Part shown: piece by piece, positions 32,272-40,899 of the stretch
Position numbering within the stretch: the stretch's first letter is position 1
How the letters are laid out: every line of letters begins with the position of its first letter
Assembly (NCBI GenBank): GCA_016839055.1
Contig: JAEKNX010000002.1
Span: 62,001-126,000 of the forward strand
Reading direction: 5' to 3'
Length of the DNA stretch: 64,000 nt
From: Spirochaetales bacterium
GTDB taxonomy: Bacteria; Spirochaetota; Spirochaetia; UBA9216
Notes under the pieces: model-generated
What the model saw: only the letters and a program-made list of their open reading frames with translations
Database searches by the model: none
Told to the model about the DNA's origin: nothing
Program-made: the position numbers and the translations under genes

Positions 32272-32831
32272 CTTACGATATAATCTTAGCCGGAGTAGGC
32301 GGACAGGGAGTTCTGTCAGTTGCCGCCGGAATTGCTACAGGCGCAATGCTGCAGGGACTGAATGTCAGGCAGTCCGAGGTTCACGGAATGGCGCAGCGTG
32401 GCGGGGCGGTAATGAGTCACCTCAGAATTTCCGATGAGATTATTCACGGAGACCTGGTAGGAAAGGGCAGCGCCGACATGATTCTCAGCATGGAACCGCT
32501 TGAGGCTCTGCGGTACCTTGATTACCTTAAACCGGACGGGAAGCTTGTTACCGCATCCAGTCCGGTTATAAATATTCCAAATTACCCTGATGAGGCTGAA
32601 ATTCTGAAGAATGTAGAGGCTACCGGAGTCGCGGTCGTCATTGATGCAAAGGCAATCGCCAAAGAATCGGGCAACATGCGCGCCTCTAATATGGCCATGG
32701 TCGGAGCAGCTTCGAGTTATCTTCCGATTAAACAGGATATAATTGAAGAAGCAATAAAGCAGATGTTTCGATCCAAGGGTGAGACAATAATTCAGCAGAA
32801 TATAAAAGCGTTCAGGATCGGCCGGGCCTAG
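32268..32831 (+). CDS. iorB: Indolepyruvate ferredoxin oxidoreductase beta subunit
   Basis: 187 aa. The gamma-type domain of 2-oxoacid oxidoreductases is seen: ILAGVGGQGVLSVAAGIATGA at the start and QSEVHGMAQRGGAVMSHLRI near residue 35. It completes the IorAB heteromer. Four-base overlap with iorA. No Fe-S cluster motif is present in this subunit either, so the complex as encoded lacks CX2C-type clusters apart from the CQGC of IorA. Confidence 0.93.
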   Translation: MTYDIILAGVGGQGVLSVAAGIATGAMLQGLNVRQSEVHGMAQRGGAVMSHLRISDEIIHGDLVGKGSADMILSMEPLEALRYLDYLKPDGKLVTASSPVINIPNYPDEAEILKNVEATGVAVVIDAKAIAKESGNMRASNMAMVGAASSYLPIKQDIIEEAIKQMFRSKGETIIQQNIKAFRIGRA

Positions 32832-32849
32832 GCTATAATCGGGGTAATA

Positions 32850-34151
32850 ATGGAAGTTAAGTACTGGAACAAGGAAATTGAGACTATTGAAAGGGAGAAG
32901 CTTGAAGACCTTCAGTTTGAGCGGCTTAAAAAGACTGTAACCCAGGCACTTAAGACGGATTTTTACCGGAAACGCCTTCCTGAGTTCGGAATAAACTCCG
33001 CCGAGGATTTATCGTCTCTCGAGGATCTGAGGCGGCTTCCGTTTACGACCAAGAATGACCTGCGCGATGCATACCCCTACGGGATGATGGCCGTGGACAG
33101 GAGTGAGGTTGTCCGGATGCATGCATCAAGCGGGACGACAGGAACTCCTACGGTCATATATCTAACAGCCGATGATCTTGCGCGTTCTACAGATATAACA
33201 ACAAGATCCATCGTCGCAACCGGAGGCGGCCGGGAAGACGTGTTTCAGAATATGATGACCTACGGCCTTTTTACCGGAGGCATAGTCCTGCATTACGGGG
33301 CCGAGGCTCTAGGTATGATGGTAATTCCTGCAAGCTCTGGAAATACCGCCCGGCAGTTCAAAATGATGAAGGATTTTTCAACCAGCATTATCCATGCTAC
33401 TCCTAGTTATATGCTCTACCTCCATTCCCGAATGGAGGAGTTTGGTATAAAACCGGAAGATTTGAACGTGAAGAAAGCCTTTGTAGGCGCCGAACCCCAC
33501 TCTGAGGATGTCAGAAAAAAGATTGAACGCCTATGGGGCATAGACGTCTATAATTCCTACGGCCTTTCCGAGATGAACGGGCCTGGCCTGGCTTTTGAAT
33601 GCGTTTACAAGGACTGCATGCATGTCTGGGAAGATGCCTACATAATGGAAATTGTCGATCCTGATACCCTCGAACCTGTTCCGGATGGTGAATTCGGAGA
33701 ACTTGTGCTGACCATTCTGCAGAGGGACGCAATGCCGCTGCTCCGCTACCGAACACGCGACCTTACCCGAATAATTCCAGGGGCCTGCGCCTGCGGACGC
33801 ACCCACCGGCGTCTCGCGAGAATGAAAGGCCGAACCGATGACATGCTCATTATTAACGGAATCAATGTCTTTCCTTCACAGATTGAAGAAGTAATTATGA
33901 GGATGCCGGAAGTCGGCACAAACTACCTCATAGTTGTTCAGAAAAACGGCCCTCTCGACCGGCTGATTGTAAAGACCGAGATTACTCCCGAAATACTGAC
34001 AGACGACACCCGGGACCTATACGCACTCAAGAAGAAAATTGCCGAGAACCTGAAGGCATCAATATCTCTCAATCCTGTTGTAGAACTTCATGAACACGGC
34101 GTGCTGCCTGTCTCGGAAGGCAAGGCAAAGAGGGTTGTGGACGAGCGGTAG
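32850..34151 (+). CDS. paaK: Phenylacetate-CoA ligase family protein
   Basis: 433 aa. AMP-binding motifs: MHASSGTTGTPTVIYLT (near residue 90), YNSYGLSEMNGPG (near 233), RYRTRDLT and the hinge GRTDDMLIINGINVFPSQIEEV. PaaK enzymes form arylacetyl-CoA from the acid with ATP. The order iorA-iorB-paaK is common in anaerobes. The ligase may work in reverse metabolic direction, or re-activate aryl-acetate. It begins 18 bases after iorB. Confidence 0.92.
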   Translation: MEVKYWNKEIETIEREKLEDLQFERLKKTVTQALKTDFYRKRLPEFGINSAEDLSSLEDLRRLPFTTKNDLRDAYPYGMMAVDRSEVVRMHASSGTTGTPTVIYLTADDLARSTDITTRSIVATGGGREDVFQNMMTYGLFTGGIVLHYGAEALGMMVIPASSGNTARQFKMMKDFSTSIIHATPSYMLYLHSRMEEFGIKPEDLNVKKAFVGAEPHSEDVRKKIERLWGIDVYNSYGLSEMNGPGLAFECVYKDCMHVWEDAYIMEIVDPDTLEPVPDGEFGELVLTILQRDAMPLLRYRTRDLTRIIPGACACGRTHRRLARMKGRTDDMLIINGINVFPSQIEEVIMRMPEVGTNYLIVVQKNGPLDRLIVKTEITPEILTDDTRDLYALKKKIAENLKASISLNPVVELHEHGVLPVSEGKAKRVVDER

Positions 34152-34263
34152 GAACTGTAGGAAGGTTAAGACTTTAGCTTCGCTTCCGTCCTGGTTTTTG
34201 CACTCTAGTGCTCAAGTGGACCCATCGAGGCGAAGGAAAAACAGGATCAGCTTTAACTGTAAA

Positions 34264-34983
34264 TTATTTTCCTTCCGGAAAAAATATATAGCCTGAACCG
34301 CGTACTGTCGTGAAGTAAACAGGCTTTGCCGGATCCGGCTCGAAATATTTCCGGAGGCGCATCATGAAGTTTTCAGGAGTCCTTGTTTCCGTATCGGAAT
34401 CGATATCCCAGACATTCATCAAGAGTTCCTCCCTGGTTACTATTCTATTTGAGTTACTGATTAGATATTTCAGCAACGAGGCTTCAAGCAGGGTCAGGCT
34501 GAATGATTTTTTCCCGGAATGAGCGGATTGCGTCTTCAGATCTACTTTAAAATCGCCAATAGATATTTCCTTCATGGCACTGAGATCTATTTTATACCAA
34601 TCTTTTCGTTTAAGCATTCCCTTCACTCTGAGGATTAATTCCTGTAGATGAAACGGCTTTGTCAGATAATCATCGGCTCCCAGTTCCAGTCCGGTAATCC
34701 GGTCAGAGGAGCTTGTGCGGGCGGTAAGTACTATAATCGGTATTTGAGGAGAGACGGGGCGTATTTTTTTGATTACCTCAAATCCATCGAGATGGGGGAG
34801 CATGATATCGAGGATGATTAGGTCGAAAATTTCCCGGGTAAAGATTTCGATGGCCTCCTTTCCGTTATTCGCCCGGCTGACCTTATACCCTTCTGCTTCC
34901 AGGTTATACTCCAGGGCTATTGCAAGATTTTCCTCATCTTCGACTATAAGTATTTTATATCTATTTGATTCTGACTTAGCCAG
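34264..34983 (-). CDS. OmpR/PhoB-type response regulator, probable CTG start
   Basis: 239 aa from CTG at 34983. No ATG or GTG is available near the start of the receiver domain; the open frame reaches a TTG at 35082, deep inside the kinase gene. AAGGAG lies seven bases before the CTG, and the resulting N terminus AKSESNRYKILIVEDEE fits the family. Receiver domain: acidic DE pair, phospho-acceptor Asp in LIILDIMLPH (near residue 57), Thr/Lys in VLTARTS and LTKPF. The C-terminal winged helix (about 140-236) includes TPENFMMRLRKYFEP. It overlaps the kinase stop by 8 bases. Confidence 0.85.
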   Translation of the reverse strand: MAKSESNRYKILIVEDEENLAIALEYNLEAEGYKVSRANNGKEAIEIFTREIFDLIILDIMLPHLDGFEVIKKIRPVSPQIPIIVLTARTSSSDRITGLELGADDYLTKPFHLQELILRVKGMLKRKDWYKIDLSAMKEISIGDFKVDLKTQSAHSGKKSFSLTLLEASLLKYLISNSNRIVTREELLMNVWDIDSDTETRTPENFMMRLRKYFEPDPAKPVYFTTVRGSGYIFFPEGK

Positions 34984-35965
34984 GAGTACTCTCCTTGAAG
35001 ATCTCTGATTTATCGGGTTTGGGCGGGTAGACCGGGAGTTCGATTTTAAAGATGCAGCCCTGATGATTTTTATTATTAACAATTGAGAGCCTGCCGCCGT
35101 GGCGTTTTAATATTTCACTGCACCAGAATAATCCAATTCCGGTGCCTTTGACATTAGGGCTTTCCGGATCTTTTAAGCGGGAGAATTTCTTAAAAACCTC
35201 CTTGCGGCTTGCCATAGGAATACCAATTCCATTGTCGGAAAGGTAGAGTGAAAATTTTTTATCTGTATATTCAAAGTGGATTCCGATTTTAACAGCATTG
35301 TTGTTATACTTGATGGCATTATTTATCAAGTTGTTCAGGATTGTGTGAAGACCTCGACGGTCCATCCTGATGGTGCATGGAGCCTTGCCTGATATTGAAA
35401 GGGTCTCGGGGGAGAGCTTGAACTGCCTGATGGCCTCTTCTGCCACTTTAGATATCGTCTCATCAGCGATAAGTTCTTCCGGATTAAAAATATCCCGATT
35501 ATCATCCAAAAGTGACATCTCTATAATTGAACCTATAAGTTTATTAAGCCGTGCCGTATCCATACTCATCATCTCGAGGAATTCCTGCTGCTTGTGTTCG
35601 GGAATTCTTCTTTGTTGTAAGGTCTCAAGGCATAATTGAATTGACGCAAGCGGAGTTTTTAATTCATGGGAGACGGAATTTATGAAGTCATCATATATTC
35701 TATTTTTTTCTGTTTGTCTGATTAGTCTGTCAAAGATGAGGATTAGCCCGGTTGCTATCAGGATGAGAAGTATTATTCCGGCAATAAACAGTTTTATACC
35801 CTGGTTCTGGATAAGCAGCTCAGGGGTAATGAAATTGGCAATATTTGTATACATGATATTGTTGGATGTGAACCAGTAAATCCAGAACCCCAGCAGAGTA
35901 ATGCATAAAAAAAGCACTACTATAAATAATATCATTGAATAGATTCTAATATATTTGTTATTCAT
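34976..35965 (-). CDS. Sensor histidine kinase
   Basis: 329 aa. Two TM segments (about residues 10-32 and 58-80) enclose a short extracytoplasmic loop of about 25 residues. The H-box is FINSVSHELKTPLASIQ (His near 99), followed by N box LNNLINNAIKYN, G1 DNGIGIP and G2 GTGIGLFWC. No PAS or HAMP is clear, so sensing may be within the membrane or through a partner. It is transcribed with the response regulator and diverges from the radical SAM gene. The stimulus is unknown. Confidence 0.93.
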   Translation of the reverse strand: MNNKYIRIYSMILFIVVLFLCITLLGFWIYWFTSNNIMYTNIANFITPELLIQNQGIKLFIAGIILLILIATGLILIFDRLIRQTEKNRIYDDFINSVSHELKTPLASIQLCLETLQQRRIPEHKQQEFLEMMSMDTARLNKLIGSIIEMSLLDDNRDIFNPEELIADETISKVAEEAIRQFKLSPETLSISGKAPCTIRMDRRGLHTILNNLINNAIKYNNNAVKIGIHFEYTDKKFSLYLSDNGIGIPMASRKEVFKKFSRLKDPESPNVKGTGIGLFWCSEILKRHGGRLSIVNNKNHQGCIFKIELPVYPPKPDKSEIFKESTPG

Positions 35966-36055
35966 CAGTCAGCCATACTTTTACATTTGTTTTACACAGC
36001 AGTCTTCAAATAAGACTTATAATTATAACATGATAATTACCGGAGAAGAAAAATA

Positions 36056-37537
36056 ATGAAGATATTACTGATTTATCCAGAATTCCCAGTAACTCATTGG
36101 AACTTTAAGCATGTGCTCAAGCTTGTAGCAAAAAAAGCCACAGAGCCGCCCCTTGGGCTGATTACGGTTGCTTCCATGCTGCCTAAGGACTGGGAGCGTA
36201 AACTTGTTGATATGAATGTCGGCCGATTAAAAGATAGTGATATTGAATGGGCTGATATGGTTTTTATAAGCGGTATGATTATTCAGAAAAAATCATTTGA
36301 TCAAACTGTCCAGAGGTGTAAGAAACTTGGAGTCAGGGTTGTTGCAGGAGGTCCTATGGTTACTGAGCAACCTGAAAATTATCCGGAGCCTGATCACCTG
36401 ATTCTCAATGAAGCCGAGATTACCCTATTGCCATTTTTAGAAGATCTAACCGCAGGAAACCCCAAAAGGGTATACAGTTCAGATGTTTTTCCGGATATAA
36501 CAAGCACCCCGATTCCGGACTGGAGTCTGCTTGATATGAAGCGCTATGTTACGATGGATCTGCAGTATTCACGTGGCTGCCCGTTTAACTGTGAGTTTTG
36601 CAGTATCACCGCATTATTCGGACATCGCCCCCGTGTTAAAACGGCTCAGCAGTTTATTGCAGAACTTGAATCCTTATACAATGCAGGCTGGTGCGGTCAC
36701 GTTTTTATTGTTGATGATAATTTTATCGGCAATAAAAGGTATCTGAAAAGTGATCTTCTACCGGGCATCATAGAATGGCAGAAGGCACATGGCTATCCAT
36801 TCAGTTTTAATACCGAGGTATCGATTAATCTTGCTGATGATGAGGAGTTAATGGATTTGATGGCTGATTCCGGCTTTACCGCATGTTTTGTAGGTATTGA
36901 AACTCCTGATGATGAAAGTCTGTCTGAATGCGGCAAGACTCAGAACAGGGGTATAAATATGATAGATTCAGTTAAACGTATGCAGCGGAAGGGGCTAAAT
37001 GTATCTGCAGGCTTTATAGTTGGCTTCGATAGTGATGATGAAGATATCTTTGAGAGGCAGTTCAATTTTATTCAGAAGAGTGGAATTGTCAATGCGATGG
37101 TGGGACTCTTGAGTGCGCCGTTCGGAACGAGGCTGTATAAGAGGTTGGAAGCGGAAAACCGAATTATTGAAGATCCTAGCGGAGACAATGTGGACGGCAG
37201 TCTAAATTTTAAACCGAAAATGAATCCTGATATTTTAATCAGGAATTATAAAAGCCTGGTGAAAAAAATATACTCTCCGAAATATTTCATGGAGAGGCTT
37301 GCTACCTTTCTGCTGGAATACAAGATTTCAGATATTAAATTCGGAAAGTCCAATAAAAATATTGTCAGCACCGCTGTTCGCGTATTCTTAAGATTGGGAA
37401 TCTTTCAGTCAAAGGGTAAAAGATGTTTCTGGAAAACAATACGCACTACTATAACCAAATATCCGAAAAAGATTACTACGGCTGTTACATTGTTGGTTTA
37501 TGGACTTCATTTTAGAAAGGTGGCTGATAAACTTTAA
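36056..37537 (+). CDS. B12-binding radical SAM protein (HpnP-like, DUF4070 type)
   Basis: 493 aa. N-terminal cobalamin-binding-like domain (about 1-150: MKILLIYPEFPVTHWNFKHV). Radical SAM cluster motif is CPFNCEFC (CX3CX2C, near residue 181) in QYSRGCPFNCEFCSITALFG. Then FIVDDNFIGNKRYL and a C-terminal helical domain (about 370-490) of the DUF4070 type. The nearest described relatives methylate hopanoids or modify lipids and antibiotics. The cobalamin-domain DxHxxG is not evident, so B12 binding may be base-off without His or absent. Solitary gene; substrate unknown. Confidence 0.82.
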   Translation: MKILLIYPEFPVTHWNFKHVLKLVAKKATEPPLGLITVASMLPKDWERKLVDMNVGRLKDSDIEWADMVFISGMIIQKKSFDQTVQRCKKLGVRVVAGGPMVTEQPENYPEPDHLILNEAEITLLPFLEDLTAGNPKRVYSSDVFPDITSTPIPDWSLLDMKRYVTMDLQYSRGCPFNCEFCSITALFGHRPRVKTAQQFIAELESLYNAGWCGHVFIVDDNFIGNKRYLKSDLLPGIIEWQKAHGYPFSFNTEVSINLADDEELMDLMADSGFTACFVGIETPDDESLSECGKTQNRGINMIDSVKRMQRKGLNVSAGFIVGFDSDDEDIFERQFNFIQKSGIVNAMVGLLSAPFGTRLYKRLEAENRIIEDPSGDNVDGSLNFKPKMNPDILIRNYKSLVKKIYSPKYFMERLATFLLEYKISDIKFGKSNKNIVSTAVRVFLRLGIFQSKGKRCFWKTIRTTITKYPKKITTAVTLLVYGLHFRKVADKL

Positions 37538-37569
37538 GCCGCTTGGTAAATCTTGATTCAAAATTAATG

Positions 37570-37604
37570 AAAAGGCTGTTCAGTACTTTCTGGACAGCCT
37601 TTTT
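37570..37604 (+). terminator. Rho-independent terminator after the radical SAM gene
   Basis: AAAAGGCTGT (37570-37579) pairs with ACAGCCTTTT (37594-37603) around a 14-base loop, with T run at the end of the right arm. Confidence 0.82.
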
Positions 37605-37733
37605 GGATAGGAAGAAAATAAATTAATACTCAAGACCTCTGAGAGCGAATGCAAGATATTCTGTGTGTACGATGCAATCATCCATATGGGCTAAAGTATA
37701 TGTACTTATGAAATTAATCTTAATCTATCGATT

Positions 37734-38360
37734 TTAAACTGATATAAGCTTTATTAAACCCTGGTAGGCATAATAAACTGCAAATAATATAAGAACCGAA
37801 CCCAGTATTTTCATAGAGACAAGATAGACTGCCGGATGCTTGAAAGCCTTTGTCTTTGAAACTATAAGAGAGAGAATAACTCTTGAACCAATCAGGAGGG
37901 TATAAAATCCTGTTACATAAAGAATTGATGATAGGGGATTTATTGACCAGGATTCAACAACTGCTACAGATCCAATTGTGAACCAAAAAATATAGACATT
38001 AGGATTCAGGAAATTTGCTACAATCCCCTTTTTTAGCGAATTTGGAGATTCAAGGTTCTCATTGATTTCGATTGGTTTTGATTTTATTCCCTTTATTCCA
38101 AGACGAGTAATGAATATTGATCCGATCAGGAAAATAATACCGAGACATATTTCTTTATTTGGAAGCCTGCTGATAACAAGAATCGAGATGACTGCGATAG
38201 GCAGATCTGTTATAAGCGGAGCAAGAGCAATTTTAATTCCTTCACTTGCATTGTATTTGATGGTCTGGGCTATAGACAATGTCATTATTGGGGATGGACT
38301 TAATCCTATTGTTAAACCAAGAATGCATCCTGAAAACACCAGACTAAGAGTACTGAACAT
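37734..38360 (-). CDS. LysE family transporter
   Basis: 208 aa, about six TM segments. The LysE motif near the N terminus is ILGLTIGLSPSPIMTLSIAQTI (Pro pair GLSPSP, usually SPGP). It exports amino acids such as lysine, threonine or homoserine lactone by proton exchange; substrate unknown. GGAG lies about 8 bases before the ATG. It is downstream of the AroA-like gene on the same strand, separated by a hairpin. Confidence 0.85.
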   Translation of the reverse strand: MFSTLSLVFSGCILGLTIGLSPSPIMTLSIAQTIKYNASEGIKIALAPLITDLPIAVISILVISRLPNKEICLGIIFLIGSIFITRLGIKGIKSKPIEINENLESPNSLKKGIVANFLNPNVYIFWFTIGSVAVVESWSINPLSSILYVTGFYTLLIGSRVILSLIVSKTKAFKHPAVYLVSMKILGSVLILFAVYYAYQGLIKLISV

Positions 38361-38376
38361 ATATTTCTCCAGAAAT

Positions 38377-38397
38377 ACCCTCCCTTAATGGGAGGGT
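38377..38397 (-). terminator. Hairpin between AroA-like and LysE genes
   Basis: ACCCTCCC (38377-38384) and GGGAGGGT (38390-38397) with a 5-base loop, 8 bases after the AroA-like stop codon. No U tract, so it may be a partial terminator. Confidence 0.5.
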
Positions 38398-38404
38398 GGA
38401 ATGA

Positions 38405-39712
38405 TTATTCTACTACTTCTAGACGTTCAATATTGGCGCCGAGAGATTTCATTGTTTCATAGAAACCGGGGTATGAGACTCCAGTGAATTCTGCGTGGTC
38501 AATAATTGTCGGACCGTCGGCAATAAGGGCTGCAATCGATGTAGCCATAACTATCCGGTGATCATGATGGCCGTCTATAAACGTGCCTTTTAGATCTGAA
38601 TGATAAATTGTGAGGCTGTCTCTGGTTTCTTCAAAACGACCTCCCATTTTTTCGAGCTCTTTCCTGATAATGGCAGTTCGATCCGTTTCTTTGAGCCTGC
38701 TGGCGTCAACGTTTTTAAGAACTGTTTTACCCTGAGCTTTACAGCCTAATACCGCCAGGATAGGTACTGCGTCCGGTGTTCCTGAGCAGTCAATCTCTAT
38801 ACCTTGAAGCTTATCTGTTCCTTCTACCGTGATACCATCTTTTCCGTTGTTTCTGATATCTACCTTTGCTCCCATTTTTTTTAGAATATCAACATAGGCC
38901 TTTTCTCCTGCATAATCCTCTGTATTCAGATTATGAAAGGTAACTTTCGAATTTGTGATAGCCGAGGCTATCATTGGATAACCTGAGGTTCCCCAGTCGG
39001 CCGGAATGTGGAAGTCAGTCGCCTTCATCTCCTGTTTTCCCTTTACACGGAACTCAAGGTAGTCGTCTGAGTGTTCAACTATAACTCCAACCTGCTTAAG
39101 CATTCCAATGGTCATGTTGATATAGGGGTGTTCAAGCATTTTTTCATCGGTAATTTTAATTACCGTGTCATTCTCGGCCTGAGAACAGGCAACCAGAAGG
39201 GGAGATAGCCACTGTGAGTTTATTCCAGGGAGTTCGGCGTTTCCTCCCTTTAGAACCCCACGTATAACAAGTGGTGCCAGACCGGAATTTCTGGTGGAAT
39301 AAATATCAGCGCCAAGTGCGTTGAGAGCATCAATCTGTGGTCCTGCCGGACGGTAGCATATCTGATAATCGCCTGTTACAACAGAACATCCGTTTATCAA
39401 ACTTGCAATTGCGACAACCATATAGAAGCCTGTCCCTGAGTTTTCCGCATCAAGCACTCCTGCAGGGATCTTTAGGTTGCCGCCGCTTCCCTCAATTGAC
39501 CAGAGTTCAGGATTTGATGTATCTATATTTACGCCCATATCTCTGAACATTTTGATTACTGAAAAGCTGTCAATATTAAGAAGGGGGTTGTGAATCCGGC
39601 TTGTGCCGCTGGCGAGAGAGCCGAGTATTATTGAGCGGGCAGTTCCAGATTTATTTCCAGGTACCCTTACATCACCCGACAATGTGTTGGTTTTGTTTAC
39701 TAAAAATTTCAT
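38405..39712 (-). CDS. aroA: EPSP synthase-like enolpyruvyl transferase
   Basis: 435 aa. The fold and most active-site residues match EPSP synthase: NKSGTAR (Lys-Ser...Arg), ENSGTG, YRPAG (Arg), NSQWL, TPDAV (Asp), SRLKETDR (Lys-Glu) and DHRIVM (Arg). Differences from the E. coli enzyme: the Lys of AKTFP is Val (GVSYP), and one Ser of the shikimate site SSQ is Asn. The enzyme may be a divergent shikimate EPSP synthase or may act on another alcohol substrate. No other shikimate gene is near. It diverges from a TAXI TRAP transporter operon, and both promoters carry LacI-type operators, which is odd for a housekeeping aroA. Confidence 0.8.
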   Translation of the reverse strand: MKFLVNKTNTLSGDVRVPGNKSGTARSIILGSLASGTSRIHNPLLNIDSFSVIKMFRDMGVNIDTSNPELWSIEGSGGNLKIPAGVLDAENSGTGFYMVVAIASLINGCSVVTGDYQICYRPAGPQIDALNALGADIYSTRNSGLAPLVIRGVLKGGNAELPGINSQWLSPLLVACSQAENDTVIKITDEKMLEHPYINMTIGMLKQVGVIVEHSDDYLEFRVKGKQEMKATDFHIPADWGTSGYPMIASAITNSKVTFHNLNTEDYAGEKAYVDILKKMGAKVDIRNNGKDGITVEGTDKLQGIEIDCSGTPDAVPILAVLGCKAQGKTVLKNVDASRLKETDRTAIIRKELEKMGGRFEETRDSLTIYHSDLKGTFIDGHHDHRIVMATSIAALIADGPTIIDHAEFTGVSYPGFYETMKSLGANIERLEVVE

Positions 39713-39738
39713 TAAGCATCCTTAATTATGATATTACA

Positions 39739-39786
39739 GAAAACGTTTACAGTTGCTATGATAGACAAAAGAGGTGGTGTTGTCAA
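39739..39786 (-). promoter_or_regulatory. Promoter and LacI-type operator of the AroA-like gene
   Basis: On the minus strand TTGACA (39786-39781), 17 bp, TATCAT (39763-39758). The operator-like GAAAACGTTTAC (plus strand, 39739-39750) lies just after the -10 box, where RNA synthesis would begin. It shares the GTAAACG core of LacI-family sites with the copy at 39876. Confidence 0.65.
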
Positions 39787-39836
39787 TATTAATCAATATT
39801 TGATGGCCTATTTGGCAAATAGTCGCTAAATATAGT

Positions 39837-39887
39837 TTGACAACTAAATGGATTCACTGCTAATATGTTAAAACGGTAAACGATTAC
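39837..39887 (+). promoter_or_regulatory. Promoter and LacI-type operator of the TAXI-TRAP operon
   Basis: TTGACA (39837-39842), 18 bp, TAATAT (39861-39866). The near-palindrome GTAAACGATTAC (39876-39887) follows about 10 bases after the -10 box. The likely reader is the LacI protein encoded at the end of the operon (43292). Confidence 0.65.
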
Positions 39888-39918
39888 AGTAGTTTTTGAA
39901 TAAAAATCGGAGGAAAGA

Positions 39919-40899
39919 ATGAATAAGAAAATTGTTATGTTTTTAGTTTTTACTATGTTACTGACTTCAATCTGCTTTGCGGGTGGTAATCAAGAGAAAA
40001 GTGAAGCAATCTCTATTGCTACTGCCGGAACAGCCGGAGCACTTTACCCAATGGGTGTAGCCCTTGCGCAGGTTATCAGTGAAAAGGCTGACGGAGTGAC
40101 CGCTTCTGCTGAATCGAGCGGAGCATCGCTTGAAAATATGAGAAACCTAAAACAGGGAAATGTAGAATGGGGAATCAGCCAGAATGAGGTTGCATATCAG
40201 GCCATTGCCGGTATGGGACCGTATGAAAATAATGAGTTCAGTGATCTTCGCTCGCTTTTTGGTACTTTAATAAGCTGGGTACAGATTTTTGTTCCTAAAG
40301 ACAGTGAGATTGAGAGCGTAGCGGATTTTGCGGGTAAACGAATCGGCGTCGGCCAGGCTGGCAGCGGTGGAGAAGCAGCAGCAAAAAAAGTTCTTGCCTA
40401 TTCCGGCCTTGATTATGATTCAATCAGACCTGAGTTTATTTCCGATTCAGAGATGGTAAATGCGCTTAAAGATGGAGTCATCGACGGTTTTATAAGTACT
40501 CATCCATTAAAATCAGCAGCGCTTCTTGATCTTACAACAACATTCAAGGTTAAAATTATTCCAATTGCTGATGCCGGTTTCTATACTGAGTATCCCTATT
40601 ATACAAAACTTACTATTCCCCCTGGCACATATAAGGGTGTTGATTATCCGGTAGACACTCCTACATCAAGAATTGTAATGTATACTACAAAGGCATTATC
40701 AGAAGATGTTGTATATGAATCAATGAAGGCCATCTGGGGAAATATGGATGACTGGGTAAAGGTTCATGCAGCTGTAGAGAAATATACTAGTTTAGAAGAT
40801 GCATGTACAAACCTTTCAGCTCCTTTACATAAGGGTGCGGCAAAATATTATAAAGAGATGGGTGTTGCGATACCCGCGGAATATGCTTCTATTGATTAA
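39919..40899 (+). CDS. TAXI family TRAP transporter solute-binding protein
   Basis: 326 aa. The signal peptide ends in CFAGGNQEKSE, then the mature TAXI fold: ISIATAGTAGALYPMGVALAQVI near residue 32 and WGISQNEVAYQAIAG. The TAXI family name comes from such a TAxI motif region. It captures a carboxylate or related anion in the periplasm for the fused TRAP permease at 41396. GGAGG lies before the ATG. Typical order TAXI, DUF1850, fused permease is kept. Confidence 0.92.
   Translation: MNKKIVMFLVFTMLLTSICFAGGNQEKSEAISIATAGTAGALYPMGVALAQVISEKADGVTASAESSGASLENMRNLKQGNVEWGISQNEVAYQAIAGMGPYENNEFSDLRSLFGTLISWVQIFVPKDSEIESVADFAGKRIGVGQAGSGGEAAAKKVLAYSGLDYDSIRPEFISDSEMVNALKDGVIDGFISTHPLKSAALLDLTTTFKVKIIPIADAGFYTEYPYYTKLTIPPGTYKGVDYPVDTPTSRIVMYTTKALSEDVVYESMKAIWGNMDDWVKVHAAVEKYTSLEDACTNLSAPLHKGAAKYYKEMGVAIPAEYASID

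Noticed and set aside
34180-34250. Interleaved complementary segments (CTTCGC/GCGAAG and CCTGGTTTTT/AAAAACAGG) like a pseudoknot between paaK and the response regulator
   Set aside because: The pairings are short and imperfect; more likely a decayed bidirectional terminator region.
37623-37685. 20-codon minus-strand ORF beginning MDDCIVHTEY after the LysE gene
   Set aside because: No RBS and no recognised homology by eye; it may be a gene remnant, but I cannot support it.
39811-39830. Sigma-54-like sequence TTTGGCAAATAGTCGCTAAA before the TAXI gene
   Set aside because: GG and GC are 9 bases apart, not 10, and a good -35/-10 promoter exists just downstream.
40799-40882. Extended N terminus for the DUF1850 gene
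   Set aside because: It would lie within the TAXI coding sequence; the ATG at 40883 gives a normal TM start.
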